The notes: generated from the letters alone by a model not told the origin. Positions 1 to 6,952 are shown, counted from the stretch's first letter. The stretch is DNA of 11,621 nucleotides from JBBRGG01 sp038240875 (GCA_038240875.1 JBBRGG010000107.1:1-11621), one strand, 5' to 3'. Translations and numbers: made by a program.

Positions 1-360
1 GTTATTCAGGTATTCGCGGTCAACGATATCGGGGTTGTATGCGGGCGCTCCAATGAACTTGCTGCGCTCATGATTGATGTGTACGTTCTTAGGATCGATT
101 CGGCTGATGGCATCCACAGGAATCAGAAAGGTCGTCTTCCCGATGCCAAGAAACCCGCCGGAGGAAACTTGAAGAAAGCGAACTTTCTTCTCAGCGGCGT
201 CGATCATAAGATCGTCCACATCGCCGATGTGCTCGCCCTTTGTATCCAAAACCTTCCGGCCACGCACGTCCTCGGCTGGGCTTGTAAGGTTAAAGACCGT
301 GTCGCTCAGCCTCAGTATGTCGGGCTGTGAGGTGGTTTGGCCGTGATTCAAATTTGTCAT
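1..360 (-). CDS. PRC-barrel domain protein, 3' end cut by window edge
   Basis: The frame starts with ATG at 358-360 and stays open to base 1, giving 120 residues without a stop, so the C-terminus lies outside the window. An AGAAGGA ribosome binding site stands about 9 bases before the ATG. Roughly residues 30-105 look like a PRC-barrel: a VRGRKVLDTKGEHIGDVDDL stretch, then a hydrophobic strand (VRFLQVSSGGFLGIG), then FLIPVDAISRID. PRC-barrels are small beta-barrel domains found in RNA-processing proteins, photosynthetic reaction centre H subunits and many stand-alone bacterial proteins of unknown role, often near stress genes. The first 30 residues look unstructured. No signal peptide or membrane segment is seen in the visible part. 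It lies 72 bp downstream of the aldehyde dehydrogenase gene on the same strand and could be co-transcribed with it. The family call is fairly sure; the function is unknown. Confidence 0.85.
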   Translation of the reverse strand, partial: MTNLNHGQTTSQPDILRLSDTVFNLTSPAEDVRGRKVLDTKGEHIGDVDDLMIDAAEKKVRFLQVSSGGFLGIGKTTFLIPVDAISRIDPKNVHINHERSKFIGAPAYNPDIVDREYLNN

Positions 361-432
361 ATTAGAATTTCCTTCTATTGTTATGTACGTTTGCTGTAAA
401 ACAGCTTATTACTTTACGATTCGTACGTACCC
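361..432 (-). other. AT-rich spacer between aldehyde dehydrogenase and PRC-barrel genes
   Basis: This 72-bp spacer holds an 8-bp palindrome GTACGTAC (423-430) just after the aldehyde dehydrogenase stop, and a small dyad GCTGT-AAA-ACAGC (393-405). The dyad has only 5 bp and no T-run, so I do not call it a terminator. The PRC-barrel gene's ribosome binding site is also here. No clear promoter is visible, so either read-through or a weak internal promoter is possible. Confidence 0.4.
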
Positions 433-1815
433 TTAGAACGGGTCGCCTAACTCGCTCACGCGGATGAGTTTTTTGTTCACAAACTCGGCGATTCCCAGCC
501 TGGAGAGCTCGCGACCGTACCCTGAACATTTCACTCCGCCAAATGGCAGATTGGGTGCGGTCCATGTCGGGTGATTGATGAACACCATACCTGTATCAAT
601 CCGATCCGCAATGCGCTTGGCTCGTTCGATGTCGGCTGAAAACACAGATCCGCCTAAACCAAACGGCGAGTCATTGGCAAGCGAGATTGCCGCTTCTTCA
701 TCGGGCACGCGATAGATCACAGCGACCGGGCCAAATAACTCCTGGTACGACGAAGGCGAGCCTGGTTTGATCCCTTCGAGGATAGTCGCTTCGTAGAACG
801 CGCCTTCTCGCTCAATACGCGAACCGCCAAGTAATACGTTGGCGCCATCGGTTACAGCATTCTTAACTTGTTCAACAAGATGAACCGCAGCTTGCTCGGA
901 GCTCAGCGGCCCAAGCTGTGTGCGTGCATCCATAGGGTCGCCCACAATCAGATCCGACATCTGTGCAATTAGCTTTTTCGTGAACTCGTCGGCGACGCTT
1001 TCGAGAACGATGAACCGCTTCGAAGCTACGCAGCATTGACCGGTGTTATTCATTCGGCCTATGAATCCCCAGTGGACCGCCATATCGATGTCAGCGTCTT
1101 CAAGCACGATGAAAGCATCGCTCCCGCCTAGCTCAAGTACGGATTTTTTCAGGTTTTTACCTGCAGCAGCAGCGAGAGACGCCCCGGCTTCTTCACCGCC
1201 AGTAAGCGAAGCGCCCTTGATGCGCGGGTCATCCAGCAATCGCGCGACCTGTGCGCCTGGAATGAATAGATTGGTGTACAAACCATGCGGAGCACCAGCT
1301 TCATGAAAGATGCGCTGGATGGCTAGTGCACACTGAGGCACATTCGATGCATGCTTGAGTAGAATCGTGTTGCCAACCATGATGTTGGGGGCGGCGAACC
1401 GCGCGACTTGGTAGAAAGGAAAATTCCACGGCTCAATGCCCAGAAGCACTCCAACCGGACTGCTGCGAATAAACGCTTCTCCCTTCTCGGTAGCGATTGG
1501 TACGTCAGCAAGAAATTCCTCGGCGTGATCTGCGTAATAGGTAAAGATTGCCGAGCTGAGCTCGATCTCCCCGAAACTTTCGCTAATGCGTTTGCCCATC
1601 TCGGAGGTGATGAGTCGAGCTAGCTCGTCCTTGCTTTCGAGAAGCAATGCGGCCACTTTGCGCAACAGAGCGGCTCGATAGATGTATGACGTGTCTTTCC
1701 ACTCTTGAAAGCACGAGTCAGCGCCAGCGATTGCGGCTTCAATAGCGCCGGGAGTTGACTGGTCAAAGGTACGTGTTGCTTTGTCCGTGTATGGGTTGAT
1801 AGTCGCGATGCCCAT
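433..1815 (-). CDS. NAD(P)-dependent aldehyde dehydrogenase, succinate-semialdehyde dehydrogenase type
   Basis: This is a complete 460-residue member of the aldehyde dehydrogenase superfamily, which oxidises aldehydes to carboxylic acids with NAD(P)+. Visible landmarks are PWNFP at 129-133 with the catalytic Asn131, LLKHAS at 152-157 in the cofactor site, the general base Glu228 in LELGG, the nucleophile Cys262 in GQCC, and ELFGP at 359-363. From memory, layout and wording match E. coli Sad (YneI) closely (LELGGSD, NTGQxC, GGVKxSGxGREL), so succinate semialdehyde is the best substrate guess, though close relatives take other aldehydes. Two details differ: the usual TGS of the cofactor loop is TGG (205-207), and the residue before the nucleophile is also Cys. 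The ATG has AAGGA about 9 bases upstream. The dps-like gene lies 120 bp upstream. Detoxification of stress-derived aldehydes would fit the neighbours but is inference. Confidence 0.9.
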   Translation of the reverse strand: MGIATINPYTDKATRTFDQSTPGAIEAAIAGADSCFQEWKDTSYIYRAALLRKVAALLLESKDELARLITSEMGKRISESFGEIELSSAIFTYYADHAEEFLADVPIATEKGEAFIRSSPVGVLLGIEPWNFPFYQVARFAAPNIMVGNTILLKHASNVPQCALAIQRIFHEAGAPHGLYTNLFIPGAQVARLLDDPRIKGASLTGGEEAGASLAAAAGKNLKKSVLELGGSDAFIVLEDADIDMAVHWGFIGRMNNTGQCCVASKRFIVLESVADEFTKKLIAQMSDLIVGDPMDARTQLGPLSSEQAAVHLVEQVKNAVTDGANVLLGGSRIEREGAFYEATILEGIKPGSPSSYQELFGPVAVIYRVPDEEAAISLANDSPFGLGGSVFSADIERAKRIADRIDTGMVFINHPTWTAPNLPFGGVKCSGYGRELSRLGIAEFVNKKLIRVSELGDPF

Positions 1816-1858
1816 TGGGTGTTCCTTGCGCTGGCGGTCTTAGACAACTTCGTGAGTC

Positions 1859-1888
1859 ATAATGCGACCAATCGGACGATAATGCGAC
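1859..1888 (-). promoter_or_regulatory. Exact 10-bp direct repeat, 20-bp period, upstream of aldehyde dehydrogenase gene
   Basis: The sequence ATAATGCGAC occurs at 1859-1868 and again, identically, at 1879-1888. On the coding strand this reads GTCGCATTAT twice. Starts are 20 bp apart, about two helical turns, so two proteins would bind on the same face. The repeats lie 44-73 bp upstream of the ATG at 1815, where an operator or activator site would sit. Tandem direct repeats of this kind are typical of response regulators and some activators. No regulator can be named from the sequence, and a chance repeat is not excluded. Confidence 0.45.
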
Positions 1889-1935
1889 GACAAAGCGATG
1901 TCTGTAATGATTCGTAAAAGAAACGGCGAGTCTAC

Positions 1936-2622
1936 TCATACCCGAACCAAAGGCGTGCTCACCAGATGTTCTGCTATAAACCAAGCCTGTAGTTCGTTAG
2001 TTCGAATGACGTCAGAAACAATCACGTCATTGCTACCAAAGTCGCCAAGTTCATTTACTTTCTGAGCTGCGTCGCGGCAGTCGATAAGTATTAATTCGAT
2101 TGCTTCGAGCATGCGCGATAGCATTGCAGGTACTTCTTCACAACCATCGGGGGATCGTGGAATTTGCGTAAGTTCCGCAGCGTGCCTTGGATCACCGACG
2201 GCGATCCCGCCCAGGGTTTGGATGCGTTCAGCAACCGTATCAATTAATGCGAGTTGCTCGCCCGCATGCTTATCAAGAAGCAGATGAAGCTGATAGAACG
2301 TTGGGCCACGCATCAGCCAATGATGTTTCTTATAGAAAGCAAAAAGAATTTGCGAATCCGCGAGGATTGAATTGAGGCGTTGGCACGAATACATTCGCGC
2401 GTCGTGCGCGAGCGCGAGGGGGAAGAGCCGAACGGTACCGTACTTCTGGATTTCTACGCCCTGCTGGTGCAACCAAGGCTGGCTATGCAATGCTGGTCTG
2501 TTCTTGGGGGTAGGCATGATAGAACGTTCTTTAGGATTATGTTCGCCATCAGATATTGATGAGTTATGGGAGTCTTTCATCTTATACCGGCTTTCTTCTA
2601 ATGTGTCACTGCCTGGGAACAT
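1936..2622 (-). CDS. dps: Dps-family miniferritin (DNA starvation/stationary-phase protection protein)
   Basis: Dps proteins form 12-subunit shells that oxidise ferrous iron with hydrogen peroxide, store the ferric product and so protect DNA. All five ferroxidase ligands are present with the spacing known for E. coli Dps (H51, H63, D67, D78, E82): here His101, His113, Asp117, Asp128 and Glu132. The text around them (KKHHWLMRG, FYQLHLLLD, LIDTVAER, LGG) is classic for the family, and the C-terminal TNELQAWFIAEHL is the last helix. The protein is 228 residues from the first ATG, against about 160-200 for the family. In-frame ATGs at 2580 and 2517 would give 214 or 193 residues. The 2517 start begins with MPTPKNRPALHS, which looks like a normal N-terminus. 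No start has a strong ribosome binding site, so the start is uncertain. A perfect inverted repeat lies just upstream of the first ATG. Confidence 0.9.
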   Translation of the reverse strand: MFPGSDTLEESRYKMKDSHNSSISDGEHNPKERSIMPTPKNRPALHSQPWLHQQGVEIQKYGTVRLFPLALAHDARMYSCQRLNSILADSQILFAFYKKHHWLMRGPTFYQLHLLLDKHAGEQLALIDTVAERIQTLGGIAVGDPRHAAELTQIPRSPDGCEEVPAMLSRMLEAIELILIDCRDAAQKVNELGDFGSNDVIVSDVIRTNELQAWFIAEHLVSTPLVRV

Positions 2623-2635
2623 AAGGTTCCGCGAA

Positions 2636-2668
2636 TCGGTGGCAAGTGCTCTCGCCTATTGCCACCGA
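2636..2668. promoter_or_regulatory. Perfect 10-bp inverted repeat upstream of the dps-like gene
   Basis: TCGGTGGCAA at 2636-2645 is exactly complementary to TTGCCACCGA at 2659-2668, with 13 bases between. The near arm ends 13 bases before the first possible dps ATG at 2622. It could be an operator for a dimeric regulator, as dps genes are usually controlled by iron or peroxide sensors, or a hairpin in the mRNA leader. It has no T-run, so a simple terminator is unlikely. It does not resemble the classical AT-rich Fur box. Confidence 0.5.
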
Positions 2669-2683
2669 GTTGTACACACTTCG

Positions 2684-2700
2684 ATCGCTTTTCAAGCGAT
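2684..2700 (-). other. Short hairpin after the glycine-zipper gene
   Basis: ATCGCTT at 2684-2690 pairs with AAGCGAT at 2694-2700 around a 3-base loop. On the minus strand it begins 13 bases past the TAA stop of the glycine-zipper gene. Position suits a transcript-end hairpin, but there is no following T-run, so termination is doubtful; a 3'-end stabilising hairpin or part of the dps promoter region is equally possible. Confidence 0.35.
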
Positions 2701-2713
2701 GAAGGAAATTGGC

Positions 2714-3244
2714 TTAGAGTGTACTGTTCTTTGAGTGAGAGTGGCCAGCGCGATGAACACGTTCCCACGCATCGCGAGTGGCGAGTTTGGCTTGGTCCCA
2801 ACCGAGCTTGGATGAACCCCTGGCGCGATCCCACCCTTTGCCAAGGTCGGGCTCTACTGAATCGAACGTCGCACCATTTTCGCTTCGACGCTCATAGTTT
2901 TCCCAGCCATAGCGATATGCGGGCTCAAACTCGTCAAACTGAACATTCTCGCGGCTGTAGGGTCTGGATGTGTAGTTTTCATTCCAGTACTTGGTTTCGA
3001 TAGTTGGATTGATCGTCTCAGCAACCGATCTCCCTGCGTAGCCTCCGGCGACAGCGCCAATCGCTGCTCCAGCAATCACGCCCACTGGACCACCGATCGC
3101 TCCTCCAATTGCGCCAGTTGCAGCGCCAGCAGTGACCGCACCGACACCGACGCCTACTGGATGTCCAGCATCGGTTCGTTGCGTGTGATCTGCTTCGTTC
3201 AGCTTGCGAACAGGCTGATTCATATTTTCTTTGGGGTCTAACAT
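2714..3244 (-). CDS. Glycine-zipper protein with conserved YW-NENY/RPY tail, function unknown
   Basis: The product has 176 residues. Residues 1-28 are polar. Residues 29-71 form a glycine/alanine-rich segment of repeated GxxxG type (GAVTAGAATGAIGGAIGG and onward), a glycine zipper able to insert in or pack against membranes. The rest is polar and aromatic, with KYWNENY (85-91), SRPY (93-96), AYRYGWENY (109-117) and EPDLGKGWDRARG (131-143). I recall this combination from hypothetical proteins of soil and freshwater bacteria; no biochemical role is known to me. No cleavable signal peptide or lipobox is visible. GAGGAGA sits about 6 bases before the ATG at 3244, so this start is well supported. 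It lies 91 bp upstream of the dps-like gene on the same strand. A membrane or envelope stress role is only inferred from context. Confidence 0.85.
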   Translation of the reverse strand: MLDPKENMNQPVRKLNEADHTQRTDAGHPVGVGVGAVTAGAATGAIGGAIGGPVGVIAGAAIGAVAGGYAGRSVAETINPTIETKYWNENYTSRPYSRENVQFDEFEPAYRYGWENYERRSENGATFDSVEPDLGKGWDRARGSSKLGWDQAKLATRDAWERVHRAGHSHSKNSTL

Positions 3245-3685
3245 GGTCTTCTCCTCAAGTGTTTGGCGTTTAGTACATTTGCCGAACGAGTCTTATAGCT
3301 CCCAGCCGAGCTACCAAAGGCATCCACCAAGACACCAATTCTCACGTTCTCAAGCACTCATTCACGCTCGCGTATTGCCTACACCGTTTCACTACGCGTC
3401 ATGTGCCTTCAGATTTGAGACTTCGAAACGTAACCGAACCTATCGCGCAATCGCTATTAAGCGACTCGGCCAAATTCTTCCACGTCGCAACGACACATGC
3501 ACGTGGGCGTACATATTCGATTCGTTACCAAAGATTTCATTTGGTCGCGGTAATGCCATGCCCTTCGCATTGTTGCGGAGCGTCTGTTCACGCCGGTCAG
3601 AAACGATGATCTGTACATGAACACATCATGGCACAGAAGTAGCCGTCGTCGAGACCGGAAACATCCTTGATCGCCCGACGCGCAA
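3245..3685. other. 441-bp stretch without a convincing gene
   Basis: This gap separates the response regulator from the glycine-zipper gene. Two overlapping open frames on the plus strand (3231-3620 and 3403-3609) have no good ribosome binding site, no domain-like pattern and compositions expected from chance, so I do not call them. The part near 3245-3320 should hold the promoter of the glycine-zipper gene. A TATAAG element on the minus strand about 50 bases before its ATG is a possible -10 box, with no matching -35. At the other end, CTTGAT (3666-3671) and ATCAAG (3685-3690) form a weak dyad across the response regulator stop codon, without a T-run. A non-coding RNA or long leader cannot be excluded. 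Confidence 0.5.
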
Positions 3686-4546
3686 TCAAGCCTCGGCTAG
3701 CCCTTCACGAATCGAGAAACGCATCAATTCGGAGCGAGACTTGATTCCCAGTTTTTTCATCATCCGATCCTGATGTCCGTCGATAGTCTTGACGCTTCGA
3801 CTGATCTGCGCGGCGATCTGAACACGCGACAAACCCTTGCCAATCAGGCGAAGGATCTCTGACTCGCGCGACGTAAGCAACGACAAACGCGTAACCGGCT
3901 GATTCTCTGCTTCTTCACCATGCGCTCCATGCGAAGGAGTGTTCGTAGCGTTGATTTCGTTCCCTGTTGCGACCGGGCGGCAGCGTTGCCGAACCTTTGG
4001 CCCAAGGATGAACGTGCTCTCGCGACTTTGCACGATCTCGATGATGCCACGCTCGATGTCCTCGAGCTCTTCAGACTTGGCAAAGTATCCTCGAACACCC
4101 GACGCGAACGACGCCGTGATATACGCATCACGAATGTGGGCGCTTAACATGACCACACGGATCTCGCCGCACATCCGGTGGAGACGATCGGCGGTCTCAA
4201 AGGCGTCTGGTCCGGGCATCTCGATGTCCAGCAGCACCACATCGGGACGCAGCCGCATAGCTTCATCGATCAGATGAGTAGCATTGGCCAACCTTGCAAC
4301 GATCTCGATCTTGCCTTTAATCGCAAAGTGGGCACGCAGCCCCTCAACGAGTACGGCGTGGTCATCAACGCACAACACCTTGATCGCGTGCGATACCATC
4401 GGCGCGCTCGGTGCTTTGGCAAGGGTTTGCGGCTGACGAACCAATAGCTTCGTTGGCGATGCGCGATCAAGCACGCCCCCTTCGAGCCCGGCCCGCGGCT
4501 CTACGAGTGACGAACGCTTGGTTGACTCGGATGTTGCTTGCTTCAT
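3686..4546 (-). CDS. NarL/FixJ-type response regulator (REC + LuxR-type HTH)
   Basis: This 286-residue transcription factor is the likely phosphorylation partner of the kinase encoded just upstream. A receiver domain spans about 55-178: acidic pair Asp61-Asp62, phosphoacceptor Asp107 in LLDIEMPG, Ser135 in MLSAH and Lys157 in YFAKS, all as expected for a working receiver. A LuxR/GerE-type DNA-binding domain fills 222-283 (LTSRESEILRLIGKG, then SVKTIDGHQDRMMKKLGI). Two features are odd: a 50-residue polar N-terminal extension before the receiver, and a linker of about 40 residues between domains. The start at 4546 is supported by AAAGG about 8 bases upstream and by ATGA overlap with the kinase stop, which suggests translational coupling. 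An in-frame ATG at 4399 would remove the extension but has a poorer ribosome binding site. Targets are unknown; the downstream stress genes are candidates. Confidence 0.92.
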   Translation of the reverse strand: MKQATSESTKRSSLVEPRAGLEGGVLDRASPTKLLVRQPQTLAKAPSAPMVSHAIKVLCVDDHAVLVEGLRAHFAIKGKIEIVARLANATHLIDEAMRLRPDVVLLDIEMPGPDAFETADRLHRMCGEIRVVMLSAHIRDAYITASFASGVRGYFAKSEELEDIERGIIEIVQSRESTFILGPKVRQRCRPVATGNEINATNTPSHGAHGEEAENQPVTRLSLLTSRESEILRLIGKGLSRVQIAAQISRSVKTIDGHQDRMMKKLGIKSRSELMRFSIREGLAEA

Positions 4547-6339
4547 GTGCTTGCCTTTCGTGGAATTTTCTTCTGCCTATTAACGCTCGTGCCGTTTGAT
4601 TGATGCTCGATACTGACCGTGGAAACCTGCAAGGGCTTGACGACCTGGGCCAATGCAAAGCGCAGTGATTCAAAGTCGTCGGGTGTTTCGACAATCGAAG
4701 CACCAAGTTCGATCCAGGTGTTTCGAGTTGGCTTCGATGGGTTTCCCAGCACAACAAGGATTCGATCAGGATGTCCCTTTCGCCAGTTTCGCGCGGCGTT
4801 CAGTGTGATCGTGGTTGGCACCGTCACCCAAAGATCCGCCGAACTCGGCGCGCCATCGTTGTCTTCAATAACATGCCAATTCGCGCTAGTAAGGATCTGG
4901 GCGATAAGCGCCGTGCTACGAAGATTACGAGCCGTCACCGCAGCAGTGCGGACAACTTGCGCGTTCTTTGATCCGTGTTCTGCATTACCCGCAACTCCCG
5001 CATGATCTTCATGACCATGGGCAATTGGCATCACCAGCGTGACCCGCGTCCCGACTCGCGCGGTTGACTCGATCTCGATCAGCCCGCCCGCGCGAATAGC
5101 TACCTTCCTCGCAAGAGGCAGTCCAAGCCCGGTGCCCATGCTTCGCGGCTTGGTCGTGAAGAACAGATCGAGTGCACGCTTCTGCGTTCCCTGCGTCATG
5201 CCTCGTCCGTTGTCCGTGACGCTGAGTCGTACCAGCCGATCATCGTCGCTCATTTCGGCGCTGATTCGAACAACTGCATTCCGGCGCGTTGACGGGATCG
5301 CCTCTCCCGCGTTAACAACCAAATTGAGAACAGCCTGTGTAAGCCAGTGTGGCGCGATTTGGATCGCTCTCAGTCCCGTAGGGATCGATGCAAGAACCTT
5401 AACATTCTTCGGAACTGCCTTTCGCAACAATCCGCCGACTTGGTTCCACCAATGTGAAACGTTTGTCGTTCCCTTGCCATCGCTCGTAGTTCCTTGTCCT
5501 TCAGGATCAAGCGCGAGAAAGTGGAGCCCATCAGTAAGCTGCTGGAGGTACGCGATTGATTTGCGTACCGAAGAGAGATGCTTGGATCCCTCCGCGTTCA
5601 GCCCTGAGTGCTCGATGGCGTTGAGGTGGGCACGCACCGGGAGCAAGACGTTGTTCATGTCGTGCCCAAGCCCCGCCGCCAATGTTCCGAGCGATGTGAG
5701 CCGATCAGAAAGCTGCAACCGAAGATTTGCCGTTGCAAGCGCGCGAGTTTGTTCCGTGATCAGTCGCTGCAGCCGAATTCGCTCCTCGGCTGTATCCGGC
5801 CCCGTGTCCATTTGCTGGCTCACGTCTCGAATTATCCCGATAAAGAATGCTTCCGAGATCGCGGGAAGTTCCGCTCGTGACATCGACAACTCGATCTGAA
5901 TCATCTTCCCATCTTTGCAGACGGCGGCAAATCGTTGCACACGAAGAAGAGATTCAACCGTGTTAGGATTTCGATATCCGCCAAGATACCGATCTAGCGC
6001 CGTTCGAAACGCTTCAGGTATCAGGACCTTTACATTCTTGCCATAGAGTTCATGTGGCGCCCAACCAAAGACTTCCTGCACCGAATCGCTCGCAGATTGG
6101 ATGATGCCGGCAGTGTTCATCGTGATTATTGGGTCGAGAATCGGGCGCCGACGTGAGGCTGCGCGACCAAAGCCACCCTTGGGCCTATGTGTATTTTCAC
6201 TTTGAACCTTGGGTTGTGCATCAGTCTGCATCAAAAACGACGCAGAGGCATCCCTGTTGGACCCTTTGGCGGTTCGCAGTAGCTGATTCGCAACACGCAT
6301 GACGTACTCTACACACACGCGACCAAGCACAAGTCCCAT
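4543..6339 (-). CDS. FixL-like cytosolic PAS histidine kinase with receiver-like C-terminal domain
   Basis: The 598-residue product has no membrane segment and so senses inside the cell. A PAS domain covers about 66-174 and is worded much like the FixL heme-PAS (AGIIQSASDSVQEVFGW, GKNVKVLIPEAFR, FFIGIIRDVSQQ). A helical linker leads to an HisKA-type domain with H-box GLGHDMNN (phosphoacceptor His226). The ATPase domain follows: N-box NLVVNAGEAI (Asn343), DNGRGM (376-381), LFFTTK (392-397), GTGLGLPLA (402-410). The H-D-x-N-N form recalls NtrB/CckA-like kinases. Residues about 458-570 look like a receiver fold in which the phosphoacceptor strand (SADLWVTVP) has no Asp. The heme-ligating His of FixL is replaced by Leu115. 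The start is uncertain: ATGs at 6339 and 6300 (residue 14) both lack a strong ribosome binding site. Signal unknown. Confidence 0.9.
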   Translation of the reverse strand: MGLVLGRVCVEYVMRVANQLLRTAKGSNRDASASFLMQTDAQPKVQSENTHRPKGGFGRAASRRRPILDPIITMNTAGIIQSASDSVQEVFGWAPHELYGKNVKVLIPEAFRTALDRYLGGYRNPNTVESLLRVQRFAAVCKDGKMIQIELSMSRAELPAISEAFFIGIIRDVSQQMDTGPDTAEERIRLQRLITEQTRALATANLRLQLSDRLTSLGTLAAGLGHDMNNVLLPVRAHLNAIEHSGLNAEGSKHLSSVRKSIAYLQQLTDGLHFLALDPEGQGTTSDGKGTTNVSHWWNQVGGLLRKAVPKNVKVLASIPTGLRAIQIAPHWLTQAVLNLVVNAGEAIPSTRRNAVVRISAEMSDDDRLVRLSVTDNGRGMTQGTQKRALDLFFTTKPRSMGTGLGLPLARKVAIRAGGLIEIESTARVGTRVTLVMPIAHGHEDHAGVAGNAEHGSKNAQVVRTAAVTARNLRSTALIAQILTSANWHVIEDNDGAPSSADLWVTVPTTITLNAARNWRKGHPDRILVVLGNPSKPTRNTWIELGASIVETPDDFESLRFALAQVVKPLQVSTVSIEHQSNGTSVNRQKKIPRKAST

Positions 6340-6650
6340 TCAACGATACTACATCCATCAAACAAGCAATTTTGCTTATTCATTGAGGAATCAAAAGAAT
6401 CTTCTGACAAACTCTTACACGTAGTTTGCATCTCGTGTGGTCGCAATTCGTATCCAGCTCACATCTCAGGTTGATGGATACCGCGTGCTGATCAAGGACA
6501 TGTTCTTGTAGCAATCTCTCAAACTCTGCTAGACACTGTATGAAATCTACGACTTCTGTGGCACATCAGTGCCTCTTCTTCACACAGTTCTGTTTGCTCG
6601 TATCAATCAATTGCCTCTTGATCCTCCTTCGCTGATAAAGGAACGCTCCC
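6340..6650. promoter_or_regulatory. Divergent intergenic region between kinase operon and DUF3185 gene
   Basis: These 311 bases have no convincing gene and should hold promoters in both directions. A perfect dyad AAGCAA-TT-TTGCTT lies at 6364-6377, 25 bp before the kinase ATG, and a second dyad GGCAC-ATCA-GTGCC lies at 6560-6573, about 78 bp before the DUF3185 ATG. Either could be an operator. The second is followed by a pyrimidine-rich stretch and could be a small RNA hairpin. No clean -35/-10 pair stands out. Confidence 0.45.
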
Positions 6651-6872
6651 ATGCCAATGCAACGTATCTTAGGAATCGCTCTTGTCGTCGGTGGCATCGT
6701 CTTGCTCATCTTTGGTTTACAAGCCATTGACTCGTTTCGCTCGCAAGTTTCTAACTTCTTCACTGGCTCGCCGACAGATCGTGCCATCTGGCTCACCATC
6801 GGTGGTGTCCTAGCCATTGCCGCAGGTCTATCTGTCGCGGCTCTCCCAATGTTCGGCAAGCGCGCTGTATGA
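6651..6872 (+). CDS. DUF3185 family small membrane protein
   Basis: The product has 73 residues with two hydrophobic segments (about 5-24 and 46-66). They are joined by a loop that carries the family pattern: a short polar run after IFGLQAIDSF, then SNFFTGSPTDRAIWLTIGG. This order and wording are characteristic of DUF3185, a family of small two-helix inner-membrane proteins of unknown function. Length is normal for the family. AAAGGA about 8 bases before the ATG supports the start. It is transcribed away from the two-component operon, across a 311-bp region, and ends about 80 bp before fabD. It could share regulation with the kinase operon or belong to the stress-type neighbours; neither can be shown from sequence. 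Confidence 0.88.
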   Translation: MPMQRILGIALVVGGIVLLIFGLQAIDSFRSQVSNFFTGSPTDRAIWLTIGGVLAIAAGLSVAALPMFGKRAV

Positions 6873-6952
6873 CTCGCGCATACGAGATGGCCAATATATA
6901 GCCTCGTTCGGCTTGATTGCCCGAGTCTTACATGCGGCGATATCATCCGCTC

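Noticed and set aside
393..405. Hairpin after the aldehyde dehydrogenase gene as a terminator
   Set aside because: Only 5 bp of stem and no T-run on either side.
2372..3003. Two plus-strand frames (120 and 114 codons) opposite the dps-like and glycine-zipper genes
   Set aside because: Both are antisense to genes with clear family features and show no domain pattern.
3231..3620. 129-codon open frame on the plus strand in the intergenic gap
   Set aside because: It begins inside the glycine-zipper gene, lacks a ribosome binding site and overlaps a second plus-strand frame; composition looks random.
5039..5899. 286-codon open frame on the plus strand
   Set aside because: It lies wholly antisense to the histidine kinase, whose motifs are intact; the translation is Ser/Arg-rich with no domain pattern.
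6895..6900. TATATA as a fabD -10 box
   Set aside because: No -35 at suitable distance; it could equally be chance in a short AT-rich stretch.
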